A DNA stretch of 64,000 bases from Microbacterium hominis (GTDB lineage: Bacteria > Actinomycetota > Actinomycetes > Actinomycetales > Microbacteriaceae), in assembly GCF_013282805.1 (NCBI RefSeq), contig NZ_CP054038.1:2852001-2916000 (forward strand), written 5' to 3'. Position numbers and translations under genes: made by a program. Numbering within the stretch: position 1 is the stretch's first letter; each line of letters opens with the position of its first letter. Below are positions 41,874 through 52,656 of the stretch, one piece after another. The notes beneath the pieces were generated by a model, which was not told where the DNA came from, did not search any database, and saw only the letters and a list, made by a program, of their open reading frames with translations.

Positions 41874-41886
41874 TGGCGTCAGCGGG

Positions 41887-43693
<1,807 letters not shown>

Positions 43694-45016
43694 GTGATTC
43701 CCCCGACAGGAACAGCGGTGCACAGGCACCGCTCTCGGACGCTCATCGCGCTCGGTGCGCTGATGCTGATCGTCTTCGGAATGTTCTTCTCTTCGGCGCC
43801 CGCTCTCGCCGATGCCGACAACCCCTACCGCATCAGCGGAAACGTGCAGCTCGATGGCGAGCCGCTCGAAGGGGTTCGACTGACGGTCGACGGCCCCGGC
43901 GGCGAGCAGGAGGTCGAGACCGACGAGAACGGTCAATGGCGCGTCGGCGTGCCCGAGCGGGGTGAGGAGTACAGCGTCACCCTCGACGAGACCACCCTCC
44001 CCGAGGGCATCGCCGTGGTCGACCCCGAAGACGACACGCCCAACGTCAAGGAAGTCACGATGGGCCAGGGCGGCCGCGTCACGGTGAACTTCTTCATCGG
44101 CGAAGGCGAACGCAACGTGACGAGCTTCTTCGACCAGTTCGTCCAGCGCATCGTGCAGGGCGTGAGCTTCGGCCTGATGCTCGCCCTCGCCGCCGTCGGC
44201 CTCACGCTGGTGTACGGCACGACGGGCATATCGAACTTCGCCCACGGTGAGATGGTCACCTTCGGGGCGATCGCGGGGCTGTTCTTCGTCGGACCGGCGA
44301 GCCTGGCGCTCCCCTGGTGGCTCGGCTTCCCGCTGGCGGTGGTCGCCAGCGCGGGGCTGGGCCTCGTGCTCGACATGGCGCTGTGGCGACCGCTGCGCCG
44401 CCGACGCGTCGGCGTGGTTCAGCTCATGATCGTGAGCATCGGCCTCTCGCTCGCCCTGCGCTACATCTTCCAGTTCTTCATCGGCGGCGGCACGCTGCAG
44501 CTGCCGAACTCGACGGCACCGAAGATCCCGCTGTTCGGCGCCGTGCAGATGAGCGTGATCGACCTGGCGTCGCTGCTGATCTCGATCTCGGTGATCATCG
44601 CGTTCGCCCTGTGGCTGACCCGCTCGCGCCTGGGCAAGGCGACCCGCGCGATCAGCGACAACCCGTCGCTGGCGGCCGCGTCGGGCATCGACGTCGACTT
44701 CGTCGTCCGCGTCGTCTGGACGATCGCGGGCGGACTCGCGGGCCTCGCCGGCATCCTGTACGCCTACTACCGTCCCGGCATCAAGTGGGACATGGGCGCG
44801 CAGCTGCTGCTGCTCATGTTCGCCGCGGTGATCCTGGGTGGCCTCGGAACCGCGATGGGAGCCCTCGTGGGCGCGCTCATCGTCGGCATCCTGGTCGAGG
44901 TCTCGAGCCTGTGGATCCCCGCCGACCTCAAGTTCGCGAGCGCGCTCGTCATCCTCATCGTCATCCTGCTGTTCCGGCCACAGGGAATCCTGGGCCGACG
45001 AGAGAGAATCGGATAG
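43694..45016 (+). CDS. livH: Branched-chain amino-acid-type ABC permease (LivH-like) with fused secreted domain
   Basis: A 440-residue permease that is about 150 residues longer than typical LivH. Residues ~1-40 are a signal-type segment (TLIALGALMLIVFGMFFSSAPALA), ~45-135 form an extracytoplasmic domain like the carboxypeptidase regulatory/Ig-like fold (YRISGNVQLDGEPLEGVRLTVDGPGGEQEVETDENGQWRVGVP), and the rest is the LivH core (FGLMLALAAVGLTLVYGTTGISNFAHGEMVTFGAIAG...LGGLGTAMGALVGALIVG). GTG 43694 has a GGAGG site. It is first in an operon with LivM, LivG and LivF homologues, importing leucine-type amino acids, amides or urea; the actual substrate is unknown. Confidence 0.9.
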   Translation: MIPPTGTAVHRHRSRTLIALGALMLIVFGMFFSSAPALADADNPYRISGNVQLDGEPLEGVRLTVDGPGGEQEVETDENGQWRVGVPERGEEYSVTLDETTLPEGIAVVDPEDDTPNVKEVTMGQGGRVTVNFFIGEGERNVTSFFDQFVQRIVQGVSFGLMLALAAVGLTLVYGTTGISNFAHGEMVTFGAIAGLFFVGPASLALPWWLGFPLAVVASAGLGLVLDMALWRPLRRRRVGVVQLMIVSIGLSLALRYIFQFFIGGGTLQLPNSTAPKIPLFGAVQMSVIDLASLLISISVIIAFALWLTRSRLGKATRAISDNPSLAAASGIDVDFVVRVVWTIAGGLAGLAGILYAYYRPGIKWDMGAQLLLLMFAAVILGGLGTAMGALVGALIVGILVEVSSLWIPADLKFASALVILIVILLFRPQGILGRRERIG

Positions 45017-45025
45017 GGCACGACC

Positions 45026-46006
45026 ATGGATTGGCTTCAGATCCTCTCGAACACCGCCTCGTCGATCATCAGCCCGGCGACCCTCGGGTACGCCCTCGCT
45101 GCGCTCGGCCTGGCCGTGCACTTCGGCTACGCGGGCCTCATCAACATGGGCATCGCCGGCTTCATGGCCATCGGCGCCTACGGCTACGCGATCTCCATCC
45201 TCACCTTCGGCCTGGAATGGTGGCTCGCGGCGATCCTCGGGCTCGCGGCATCCGCGATCTTCGCCCTCATCCTCGGCATCCCGACCCTGCGACTGCGCGG
45301 CGACTACCTCGCCATCGTCACGATCGCGGCCGCCGAGGTGGTGCGACTGCTGTTCCTCACGACCGCGTTCGACGACGTGACCGGCTCGGCCGACGGCCTG
45401 AGCGGGTATCACACGAGCTTCCGCGCGGCCAACCCGATCCCGGACGGCACGTACGGGTTCGGCCCCTGGGTCTACAACGAGAACCAGTGGTGGGTGCGCA
45501 TCATGGGACTCATCACGCTGGCGATCGCGGTGCTCGTGGTGTGGATGCTCACGCGCAGCCCCTGGGGTCGCACGCTCAAGGGCATCCGTGAAGACGAAGA
45601 CGCCGTGCGCTCGCTCGGCAAGAACGTCTACGCCTACAAGATGCAGTCGCTGGTCCTCGGCGGCGTGCTCGCTGCGGCGGGCGGAATCATCTACGCCCTT
45701 CCCTCGGCGGTCAGCCCCGGCGTGTATGTCACATCGCTGACGTTCTTCGTGTGGACGGCGCTCCTGCTCGGCGGCGCGGCGACGGTGTTCGGACCGCTGC
45801 TGGGCTCGCTGATCTTCTGGGCACTGCAGACGTTCCTGAGCAACGTGCTGCCGGCGCTCGCGTCGGCGGGCGTCCTTCCCTTCATGTCACAGATCCAGGC
45901 CGGCATCCTGCGCTTCATCCTCGTGGGTTTCGCGCTGATGCTCCTGGTGATCTTCATGCCGCAGGGCATCCTCGGCAACAAGAAGGAGCTGACCTTTGTC
46001 AAGTAA
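45026..46006 (+). CDS. livM: Branched-chain amino-acid-type ABC permease (LivM-like)
   Basis: A 326-residue permease with eight or more membrane helices and the LivM landmarks GYAGLINMGIAGFMAIGAYGYAIS, LRLRGDYLAIVTIAAAEVVRLLF and the EAA-like cytoplasmic loop SPWGRTLKGIREDEDAVRSLGKNVYAYKMQSLVLGG. It ends FMPQGILGNKKELTFVK. It forms the transmembrane channel with the LivH-like subunit, ten bases upstream. The LivG start overlaps its last codons. Confidence 0.93.
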   Translation: MDWLQILSNTASSIISPATLGYALAALGLAVHFGYAGLINMGIAGFMAIGAYGYAISILTFGLEWWLAAILGLAASAIFALILGIPTLRLRGDYLAIVTIAAAEVVRLLFLTTAFDDVTGSADGLSGYHTSFRAANPIPDGTYGFGPWVYNENQWWVRIMGLITLAIAVLVVWMLTRSPWGRTLKGIREDEDAVRSLGKNVYAYKMQSLVLGGVLAAAGGIIYALPSAVSPGVYVTSLTFFVWTALLLGGAATVFGPLLGSLIFWALQTFLSNVLPALASAGVLPFMSQIQAGILRFILVGFALMLLVIFMPQGILGNKKELTFVK

Positions 46007-47015
46007 CAGCACCGCCGATAACGGCACTCCGATCCCCGACGCCGCACCGCCCACGGGTCCCGTGGCGCGGCCCAAGACCACGGGCCTCCACGTCGGCGAC
46101 GCCGGCCCCGGCTGCAAGAAGGTCGACCCGATCATCGTCGCCGACAACGTGCGCCGCTCGTTCGGCGGCGTGCACGCCGTCGACGTCGATCACCTCGAGG
46201 TTCCGCGGGGCGCCATCACGGCGCTCATCGGGCCGAACGGCGCCGGCAAGACGACGCTGTTCAACCTGCTGACCGGCTTCGACCGGCCCAACGAGGGCAC
46301 GTGGAGCTTCGACGGCAAGGACCTCTCGGGCGTCGCGGCCTACAAGGTCGCGCGCATGGGCCTCGTGCGCACGTTCCAGCTCACCAAGGCACTGGGGCTT
46401 CTCACCGTCATGGAGAACATGAAGCTCGGTGCGAAGAACCAGCGCGGCGAGAAGTTCTTCGCGAGCCTGATCCCCGCGATCTGGCGCAAGCAGGATGAGG
46501 ACATCGAAGACCGCGCGATCGAGATCCTGAAGAAGTTCAAGCTCGATGCCAAGGCCGACGACTTCGCCGCCTCGCTGTCGGGCGGTCAGCGCAAGCTGCT
46601 CGAGATGGCGCGCTCGCTCATGACCGAGCCGACGCTCGTCATGCTCGACGAGCCGATGGCCGGTGTGAACCCCGCCCTGACGCAGTCGCTGCTCGATCAC
46701 ATCCTCGACCTCAAGGAACTGGGGATGACGGTGCTGTTCGTCGAGCACGACATGCACATGGTGCGCCACATCGCCGACTGGGTCGTCGTGATGGCGGAGG
46801 GCCGCATCGTGGCCGAGGGCGACCCCGCCACGGTCATGCGCGACCCCGCGGTGATCGACGCCTACCTCGGCGCGCACCAGGACCTCGACCTCGGCGTCGT
46901 GACCGGGCGCATCGAGGTGATCGACGCCGACGCGGCGACGGCCCCCTCCATCACCGCGCAGCAGCTCGTCGAAGACGGTCTTGCCGAAGAAGAATCGAAG
47001 GACGGCCACAAGTGA
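45996..47015 (+). CDS. livG: ABC transporter ATP-binding protein (LivG-like)
   Basis: A 339-residue ATPase. Walker A is GPNGAGKT, the LivG-type insert reads TFQLTKALGLLTVMENMKLGAKNQ, the signature is SLSGGQRKLLEMARSL and Walker B is LVMLDEPMAGVNPALT, followed by VLFVEHDMHMV. The N-terminal ~45 residues are an unusual hydrophilic extension (DNGTPIPDAAPPTGPVARPKTTGLHVGDAGPGCKKVDP), as is an acidic C-terminal tail. The start is TTG 45996, overlapping the LivM stop by 11 bases with GGAG upstream; the next in-frame start would delete the extension. Confidence 0.92.
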   Translation: MSSNSTADNGTPIPDAAPPTGPVARPKTTGLHVGDAGPGCKKVDPIIVADNVRRSFGGVHAVDVDHLEVPRGAITALIGPNGAGKTTLFNLLTGFDRPNEGTWSFDGKDLSGVAAYKVARMGLVRTFQLTKALGLLTVMENMKLGAKNQRGEKFFASLIPAIWRKQDEDIEDRAIEILKKFKLDAKADDFAASLSGGQRKLLEMARSLMTEPTLVMLDEPMAGVNPALTQSLLDHILDLKELGMTVLFVEHDMHMVRHIADWVVVMAEGRIVAEGDPATVMRDPAVIDAYLGAHQDLDLGVVTGRIEVIDADAATAPSITAQQLVEDGLAEEESKDGHK

Positions 47016-47752
47016 GCACTCCCACTGCCACCGAAACCCCCGTGGTCCTGATCGAGGACGTGCACGCCGGCTACCTGCCGGGAGTGAACATCCTCAACGG
47101 CTGCAACATGATCGTCAACCAGGGCGAGCTCATCGGCATCATCGGCCCGAACGGGGCCGGCAAGTCGACGCTGCTGAAGGCGATCTTCGGCCAGGTGAAC
47201 ATCCGCAGCGGCTCGATCACGCTCGAGGGCGATGACATCACGGGTCTCAAGGCGAACAAGCTCGTCGCCCGCGGGGTGGGGTTCATCCCGCAGACGAACA
47301 ACGTGTTCCCGAGCCTCACCATCGAGGAGAACCTGCAGATGGGGCTGTACCAGCGGCCCGGCGTCTACAAGGAGCGCCTCGAGTTCGTCACCGGCATCTT
47401 CTCGGAGCTCGGCAAGCGACTCAAGCAGCGCGCGGGCTCGCTCTCCGGCGGTGAGCGCCAGATGGTGGCGATGAGCCGCGCGCTCATGATGGATCCGAAG
47501 GTGCTCCTGCTCGACGAGCCCTCGGCCGGCCTGTCGCCGGTGCGCCAGGACGAGGCGTTCATCCGCGTCTCCGAGATCAACAAGGCCGGCGTGACCTGCA
47601 TCATGGTGGAGCAGAATGCGCGCCGCTGCCTGCAGATCTGCGACCGCGGCTACGTGCTCGACCAGGGCCGCGACGCCTACACGGGCACCGGCCGCGACCT
47701 GCTGAACGACCCGAAGGTGACCGAGCTGTACCTCGGCACGCTCGGCACCTGA
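47012..47752 (+). CDS. livF: ABC transporter ATP-binding protein (LivF-like)
   Basis: A 246-residue ATPase. Walker A is GPNGAGKS, signature SLSGGERQMVAMSRALM, Walker B VLLLDEPSAGLSPVRQ, and the LivF-like segment VGFIPQTNNVFPSLTIEENLQMGLY. Start GTG 47012 overlaps the LivG stop (GTGA), completing the coupled livHMGF unit. A 44-base palindromic terminator follows 10 bases later. It powers import together with LivG. Confidence 0.94.
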   Translation: MSTPTATETPVVLIEDVHAGYLPGVNILNGCNMIVNQGELIGIIGPNGAGKSTLLKAIFGQVNIRSGSITLEGDDITGLKANKLVARGVGFIPQTNNVFPSLTIEENLQMGLYQRPGVYKERLEFVTGIFSELGKRLKQRAGSLSGGERQMVAMSRALMMDPKVLLLDEPSAGLSPVRQDEAFIRVSEINKAGVTCIMVEQNARRCLQICDRGYVLDQGRDAYTGTGRDLLNDPKVTELYLGTLGT

Positions 47753-47762
47753 CACGCGCTGT

Positions 47763-47806
47763 ACGAAAGAGGGGGTGGATGCCGCGGCATCCACCCCCTC
47801 TTTCGT
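47763..47806. terminator. 44-bp palindrome, terminator of the liv operon
   Basis: Perfect 21-bp arms meeting at GC; the stem centre is GGATGCC/GGCATCC and the outer part is ACGAAAGAGGG with its complement CCCTCTTTCGT. Ten bases after the LivF stop; functions like a long-stem terminator. Confidence 0.9.
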
Positions 47807-47866
47807 TGTGCGCGCCCGGCTCGGGTTGGGGCGTTCTCCCCCCGTCGTACCCGTGCGGCCCGGCGC

Positions 47867-48112
47867 GCACCCGCCGCCGCTCGTGGGGCACCTCGCGCGG
47901 CATCCACACGCCCCAACCCGCACCAAGAGCCCCACCAACACCGGCCACGCACCCGCCGCCGCTCGTGGGGCACCTCGCGGCATCCACACCCCCACAGCCC
48001 GCACCAAGCGCCCCACCAACACCGGCCACGTACACCGCCGCCGCTCGTGGGGCGCCTCGCGCGGCATCCACACCCCCCAGCCCGCACGAAGCGTCCCACC
48101 AACACCGGCCAC
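47867..48112. repeat. Three tandem ~82-bp repeats
   Basis: Units at 47867-47948 (82), 47949-48029 (81) and 48030-48112 (83) share CCGCCGCTCGTGGGGC, CGGCATCCACAC and CCCACCAACACCGGCCAC, with a partial fourth. They fill the gap between convergent liv genes. Each unit contains GGCATCC. No coding evidence. Confidence 0.9.
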
Positions 48113-48140
48113 GCACACCCCCGCACGCGCCCACACAGCG

Positions 48141-48174
48141 GAGCGGCCCCGCATCCGAAGATGCGGGGCCGCTC
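48141..48174 (-). terminator. Terminator of the binding-protein gene
   Basis: Perfect 14-bp arms GAGCGGCCCCGCAT / ATGCGGGGCCGCTC with loop CCGAAG, 22 bases past the LivK-like stop. Confidence 0.88.
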
Positions 48175-48195
48175 TGTTCAGCGAGTCGGGCTGGC

Positions 48196-49473
48196 TCAGC
48201 CCTCGAAGGCGACGTAGTTGTTGTCGTCACCGAACTCGTAGATGCCGATCGACGCCTCGGTCGGGTCGCCGACCTCGTCGAACGTGATCGGGCCCGAGAT
48301 GCCGTCGTAGTCGGCCGTGCCGCCACCGACGATGATGTCGGCGCACTCGGCGTACGAGGTGCACTTGTCACCCTCGCCGGAGCCGCCCGAGACCTCGATG
48401 AGCTTCTCGGCGATGTCGGCCGGGTCGGTCGAACCGGCGGCCAGCGCCGCGAGCGCGAGCAGCACGGTGGCGTCGTACGACTCCGCCGCGTAGCTGTACT
48501 CGGTGAGCGGCTCGGTGCCCTCCGACTCGAGGAAGGCGTCGAGGTCGCCGGTGAAGGCCGAGATCGAGTCGATCGACAGGCCGGGGAGCGTGCCCTTCGA
48601 GCCGGTCAGCGAGCCGGCCGGGAAGTCCTCACCGAAGTTCTTCAGGTTGCCGTCGACGAAGTACATCTTGTCGGCGGGGAACTGTCCGAACAGCGACGGG
48701 AGGATCGTGTTGACCTCGTCGAACGTGATCAGCGCGATCGCGTCGGGGTCCGCCGCGAGGACCTCCGAGATCTGCGCGTCGAACGTGGTGTCACCGGTGT
48801 TGTAGGTCGGCTGTGCGACGACCTCGCCGCCGGCGGCCTCGAAGGCCTCCTGCACGTACTTGGCGAGGCCCGTGCCGTACGAGTCGTTCAGCACGATCAT
48901 GCCGAGCGTCTGGTTGCCGTCCTCGGCGATCAGGTTGCCCAGCACCTCACCCTGCAGCACGTCCGAAGGCGCGGTGCGGAAGTAGAGGCCGTTGTCGTCG
49001 TAGGTGCTGAACGCGTCGGACGTGTTGGCCGGCGAGAACTGGATGACACCGGCACCGACGAGCTGGTCGATGAACTGCAGCGAGGTGCCCGACGACGCGG
49101 CGCCGATGACGGCCGAGACGTCCTCACCCAGGAGGCGGGGGATCTCGGTCTCGTACGCCTTGTTGTCGGTGTCGCCCGAGTCGCCGTAGACGACCTCGAG
49201 GGTCAGACCGGTCTCCTCGGAGACCTCGTTGATCTGGGCGGTCGCGAATGCCACACCGGCTTCCTCGGGCGGGCCGAGGAAGGCGAGGTTGCCCGTCTGG
49301 GGCAGTGCCGTGCCGATGGTGAGGGCCAGTTCCTCGGTCGGCTCCGACGGTGCATCGGTCTCGTCAGCGGTTCCGCCACCGGCGGAACATCCGGCGAGGA
49401 CCAGCGCGCTGGCGCCGGCGAGCGCGAGGCCACCGAGGAAGGTGGTCTTGCGCGAGCGAGTGAAGACGCTCAT
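48196..49473 (-). CDS. livK: Branched-chain amino-acid-type ABC substrate-binding lipoprotein (LivK-like)
   Basis: A 425-residue periplasmic-binding-type I protein (Leu/Ile/Val-binding fold) attached by a lipid at Cys29 (LVLAGCSAGG). Characteristic pieces are TIGTALPQTGNLAFLGPPEEAGVAFATAQINE, VIGAASSGTSLQFIDQL, FSPANTSDAFS and VLNDSYGTGLAKYVQEAFEAAGG. It should deliver ligand to the livHMGF transporter, to which it is convergent rather than part of the operon, so the two are regulated from separate promoters. Upstream lies the copper operon in divergent orientation, with 260 bases between. Confidence 0.93.
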   Translation of the reverse strand: MSVFTRSRKTTFLGGLALAGASALVLAGCSAGGGTADETDAPSEPTEELALTIGTALPQTGNLAFLGPPEEAGVAFATAQINEVSEETGLTLEVVYGDSGDTDNKAYETEIPRLLGEDVSAVIGAASSGTSLQFIDQLVGAGVIQFSPANTSDAFSTYDDNGLYFRTAPSDVLQGEVLGNLIAEDGNQTLGMIVLNDSYGTGLAKYVQEAFEAAGGEVVAQPTYNTGDTTFDAQISEVLAADPDAIALITFDEVNTILPSLFGQFPADKMYFVDGNLKNFGEDFPAGSLTGSKGTLPGLSIDSISAFTGDLDAFLESEGTEPLTEYSYAAESYDATVLLALAALAAGSTDPADIAEKLIEVSGGSGEGDKCTSYAECADIIVGGGTADYDGISGPITFDEVGDPTEASIGIYEFGDDNNYVAFEG

Positions 49474-49654
49474 GTTGCTCCTTGCTGTGTATGGTCGCGG
49501 GCGCGGCTCGGGCGCCGTCCCAGTGGGTCAAACCTAAGGGAGAGTCGGCGTCGCGAATGTTGCCGTTCGTTAACGATGTGTAACGCGACCCAATCGTTAC
49601 CAAAGTGCTCGGCCCGCCGTGAGGGATGCCGCATTCCTGACCAATCGGCCCCGC

Positions 49655-49671
49655 ATACCCCCGATGGGTAT
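49655..49671. promoter_or_regulatory. CsoR-type operator 1
   Basis: ATACCCCCGATGGGTAT, an inverted repeat of the TACCC...GGGTA class bound by copper-sensing CsoR, 62 bases before copZ. Confidence 0.75.
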
Positions 49672-49687
49672 ACACTGGTTCCCGGCT

Positions 49688-49702
49688 TACCCCCCTGGGG
49701 TA
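49688..49702. promoter_or_regulatory. CsoR-type operator 2, overlapping a -10 hexamer
   Basis: TACCCCCCTGGGGTA, a G/C-run CsoR box, overlaps a TATAGA hexamer at 49701-49706. Binding here would block copZ transcription until Cu(I) rises. Confidence 0.8.
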
Positions 49703-49733
49703 TAGATGACCCTCACGAAGGAGACCCATTCCC

Positions 49734-49946
49734 ATGACCCTCAAGACCGAGTACCGCGTGACCGGAATGACCTGCGGACACTGCGAGAAGTCCGTGCACG
49801 GCGAAGTGTCGAAGATCGCGGGCGTCGAGTCCGTCGAGGTCAGCGCCGCCTCCGGCGTGCTCGTCGTCGAGTCCTCCGCCGCCGTCGCCGACGCCGACGT
49901 GTTCGCCGCGGTCGACGAGGCCGGCTACGAGGCGGCGCGCGCCTGA
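49734..49946 (+). CDS. copZ: Copper chaperone CopZ (heavy-metal-associated domain)
   Basis: A 70-residue HMA protein with the Cu(I)-binding GMTCGHC motif (Cys14, Cys17) and the beta-alpha-beta-beta-alpha-beta pattern ending [10 protein letters not shown]. It hands Cu(I) to the following CopA. ATG 49734 follows GAAGGAGA by ten bases. Its TGA overlaps the CopA start (TGATG). Controlled by the two CsoR boxes upstream. Confidence 0.92.
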   Translation: MTLKTEYRVTGMTCGHCEKSVHGEVSKIAGVESVEVSAASGVLVVESSAAVADADVFAAVDEAGYEAARA

Positions 49947-52273
49947 TGACCCACGCCGCTCCCCCGTCAGCCAGTGGCGCAGCATCCACGCGCATCGAGC
50001 TCGAGATCGGCGGGATGACCTGCGCCTCGTGCGCGGCGCGCATCGAGAAGCGCCTCAACCGGCTCGACGGGGTGGCGGCCTCGGTCAACTACGCGACCGA
50101 GAAGGCGGTCGCGCTGGTGCCCGCGGGCGTCGACGCGACCGCCCTCATCGACGAGGTCGAGAAGACGGGGTACACCGCGGCGCTGCCCGCTCCCCCACCC
50201 GGCCAGAGCGATGATCGGGATGCCGCGCCCGCAGCCCCGCACGACGCCGAACTCACCTCGCTGCGCCAGCGGGTCATCGGCTCGATCGTGCTGTCGGTGC
50301 CGGTGATCCTCCTCGCGATGATCCCGGCGCTCCAGTTCGAGTACTGGCAGTGGGCCTCGCTCGCCCTGGCCGCCCCGGTGGTCGTGTGGGGCGCGTGGCC
50401 GTTCCACCGCGCCGCCTGGACCAACCTGCGCCACGGCGCCGCCACGATGGACACGCTCGTGTCGATCGGCGTCTCGGCGGCGTTCCTGTGGTCGCTGTAC
50501 GCCCTCTTCCTCGGTCACGCCGGCATGCCCGGCATGACCCACGAGTTCACGCTCACCATCCAGCCCACCGACGGCGCGAGCAGCATCTACCTCGAGGTCG
50601 CCGCGGGCGTGACGACGTTCGTGCTCGCCGGGCGCTACTTCGAGGTGCGCGCCAAGCGTCGCGCGGGGTCGGCCCTGCGCGCCCTGCTCGAACTCGGCGC
50701 GAAGGATGCCTCGGTGCTGCGCGGCGACGCCGAGGTGCGCGTGCCGATCGCCCAGCTGAAGGTCGGCGACGAGTTCGTCGTGCGCCCCGGCGAGAAGATC
50801 GCGACCGACGGCGTCGTCACCTCCGGAACCTCCGCGGTCGACGCGTCGATGGTCACCGGCGAGTCGGTCCCCGTCGAGGTCGCCCCCGGCGATGCCGTCG
50901 TCGGCGCCACCGTCAACGCCGGCGGGCGCCTGCTCGTGCGCGCCACGCGCGTGGGCGACGACACGCAGCTGGCGCAGATGGCGCGGCTGGTCGAGGAGGC
51001 GCAGTCGGGCAAGGCCCCCGTGCAGCGGCTGGCCGACCGCATCTCGGGCGTGTTCGTGCCGATCGTGATCGGCATCGCCATCATGACCTTCGCGGTGTGG
51101 ATGCTGCTGGGCCAGCCGGTCGCGTCGGCCATCACCGCCGCGGTCGCCGTGCTCATCATCGCCTGCCCGTGTGCGCTGGGCCTGGCGACCCCCACCGCAC
51201 TGCTGGTCGGCACCGGCCGGGGCGCGCAGCTCGGCATCCTCATCAAGGGTCCTGAGATCCTCGAATCCACCCGTCGCGTCGACACGATCGTGCTCGACAA
51301 GACCGGCACCGTCACCACGGGACGCATGACCCTCGACCGGGTGGTCGCCGTGACCGGAGGCGACACCGCCGAGGTGCTGCGCCTGGCCGGCGCGCTCGAG
51401 CACGCCTCGGAGCACCCGGTCGCCCGCGCGATCGCCTCGGCCGCCGCCGAGGCCGCCGCCGAGGCCGGAGACCTCGCCGCGGTCGAGTCGTTCGCCTCGG
51501 TGGCGGGCCTGGGCGTGACCGGCGTCGTCGACGGCCACGCGGTGATCGTCGGGCGCCGCGCGCTGCTGGCGCAGTGGGCGGTCTCCGTGACCGCGGAGCT
51601 GGAGCGCGCGATGGCCGACGCCGAGGCGCAGGGCCGCACCCCGGTGCTCGTCGCCTGGGACGGCGCGGCCCGCGGCGTGCTCGTCGTCGCCGACCAGGTC
51701 AAGCCCACGAGCGCCGAGGCGATCGCGCAGCTGCGCGCGCTCGGGCTCGAGCCGGTGCTGCTCACCGGCGACAACGCCGCAGCCGCGCAGGCGATCGCCC
51801 GGGAGGTCGGCATCGAGCGCGTCACGGCCGAGGTGCTGCCGGCCGACAAGGTCGCGGTCATCAAGGCCCTGCAGGCCGGGAACCGCGTCGTCGCGATGGT
51901 CGGCGACGGCGTCAACGACGCGGCCGCCCTCGCGCAGGCCGACCTCGGCATGGCGATGGGCACGGGCACGGATGCCGCGATCGAGGCCTCCGACATCACC
52001 CTCGTGCGCGGCGACCTGCGCAGCGCCGCCGACGCGATCCGCCTGTCGCGCTCGACTCTGGGCACGATCAAGGTAAACCTGTTCTGTGCGTTCGCCTACA
52101 ACGTCGCCGCGATCCCACTGGCCGCCCTCGGCCTGCTCAACCCCATGATCGCCGGCGCCGCCATGGCCCTGTCGAGCGTGTTCGTCGTGGGCAACAGCCT
52201 GCGGCTGCGCACGTTCCGCAGCCGGGCGGGCGCGGCATCCACCCCCTCATCGACACCCGTGGAGCTCTCATGA
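49946..52273 (+). CDS. copA: Cu(I)-exporting P1B-type ATPase CopA
   Basis: A 775-residue heavy-metal P-type ATPase. One N-terminal HMA domain has Cys26 and Cys29 (GMTCASC). Eight membrane helices, the actuator TGES motif (VTGESVPVE), the membrane metal site CPC (ACPCALG), the phosphorylation site DKTGTVTTG, the HP motif ([10 protein letters not shown]) and the hinge [16 protein letters not shown] are all present. The last helices contain [14 protein letters not shown] and [17 protein letters not shown], typical of Cu(I) pumps. It expels cytosolic copper. Coupled to copZ and csoR by overlapping start and stop codons. Confidence 0.95.
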   Translation: MTHAAPPSASGAASTRIELEIGGMTCASCAARIEKRLNRLDGVAASVNYATEKAVALVPAGVDATALIDEVEKTGYTAALPAPPPGQSDDRDAAPAAPHDAELTSLRQRVIGSIVLSVPVILLAMIPALQFEYWQWASLALAAPVVVWGAWPFHRAAWTNLRHGAATMDTLVSIGVSAAFLWSLYALFLGHAGMPGMTHEFTLTIQPTDGASSIYLEVAAGVTTFVLAGRYFEVRAKRRAGSALRALLELGAKDASVLRGDAEVRVPIAQLKVGDEFVVRPGEKIATDGVVTSGTSAVDASMVTGESVPVEVAPGDAVVGATVNAGGRLLVRATRVGDDTQLAQMARLVEEAQSGKAPVQRLADRISGVFVPIVIGIAIMTFAVWMLLGQPVASAITAAVAVLIIACPCALGLATPTALLVGTGRGAQLGILIKGPEILESTRRVDTIVLDKTGTVTTGRMTLDRVVAVTGGDTAEVLRLAGALEHASEHPVARAIASAAAEAAAEAGDLAAVESFASVAGLGVTGVVDGHAVIVGRRALLAQWAVSVTAELERAMADAEAQGRTPVLVAWDGAARGVLVVADQVKPTSAEAIAQLRALGLEPVLLTGDNAAAAQAIAREVGIERVTAEVLPADKVAVIKALQAGNRVVAMVGDGVNDAAALAQADLGMAMGTGTDAAIEASDITLVRGDLRSAADAIRLSRSTLGTIKVNLFCAFAYNVAAIPLAALGLLNPMIAGAAMALSSVFVVGNSLRLRTFRSRAGAASTPSSTPVELS

Positions 52274-52605
52274 CCGACATCACCCTCACCGACGTCGTCG
52301 CGGACGACGAGCACGGCGACCACTCCCACCACGGCTACATCACGGACAAGGCGGGGTATCTGCGGCGCCTCAAGCGCATCGAGGGGCAGGCCCGCGGCAT
52401 CCACAAGATGGTCGAGGACGAGAAGTACTGCATCGACATCCTCACGCAGGTCTCCGCGCTGACCTCGGCGCTCGAAGCCGTCGCGCTGGGGCTGCTCGAC
52501 GACCACCTGCGCCACTGCGTGGTCGACGCGGCGCGCGCGGGCGGCCCCGAGGCCGAGGACAAGATCCGCGAGGCGTCGCAGGCGATCGCCCGCCTCGTGC
52601 GGTAG
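52270..52605 (+). CDS. csoR: Copper-sensing repressor CsoR
   Basis: A 111-residue member of the CsoR/DUF156 family. The Cu(I) ligands Cys54, His79 and Cys83 have the same spacing (25 and 29) as Cys36, His61 and Cys65 in Mycobacterium tuberculosis CsoR, which supports a copper rather than persulfide or formaldehyde role. The N-terminal tail carries a His-rich stretch ([10 protein letters not shown]). ATG 52270 overlaps the CopA stop (ATGA) with GGAGCT upstream. It should repress its own operon through the boxes at 49655 and 49688. Confidence 0.93.
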   Translation: MTDITLTDVVADDEHGDHSHHGYITDKAGYLRRLKRIEGQARGIHKMVEDEKYCIDILTQVSALTSALEAVALGLLDDHLRHCVVDAARAGGPEAEDKIREASQAIARLVR

Positions 52606-52656
52606 CGCGCGGCTGGCGCGTCAGTGCGTGGCGCGGCTCGGCGCGGTCGCCCCGCC

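Noticed and set aside
47753..48195. A minus-strand protein in the 82-bp repeat region
   Set aside because: The frames are open only because of base composition, there is no ribosome-binding site, and unit lengths of 82, 81 and 83 would break any frame.
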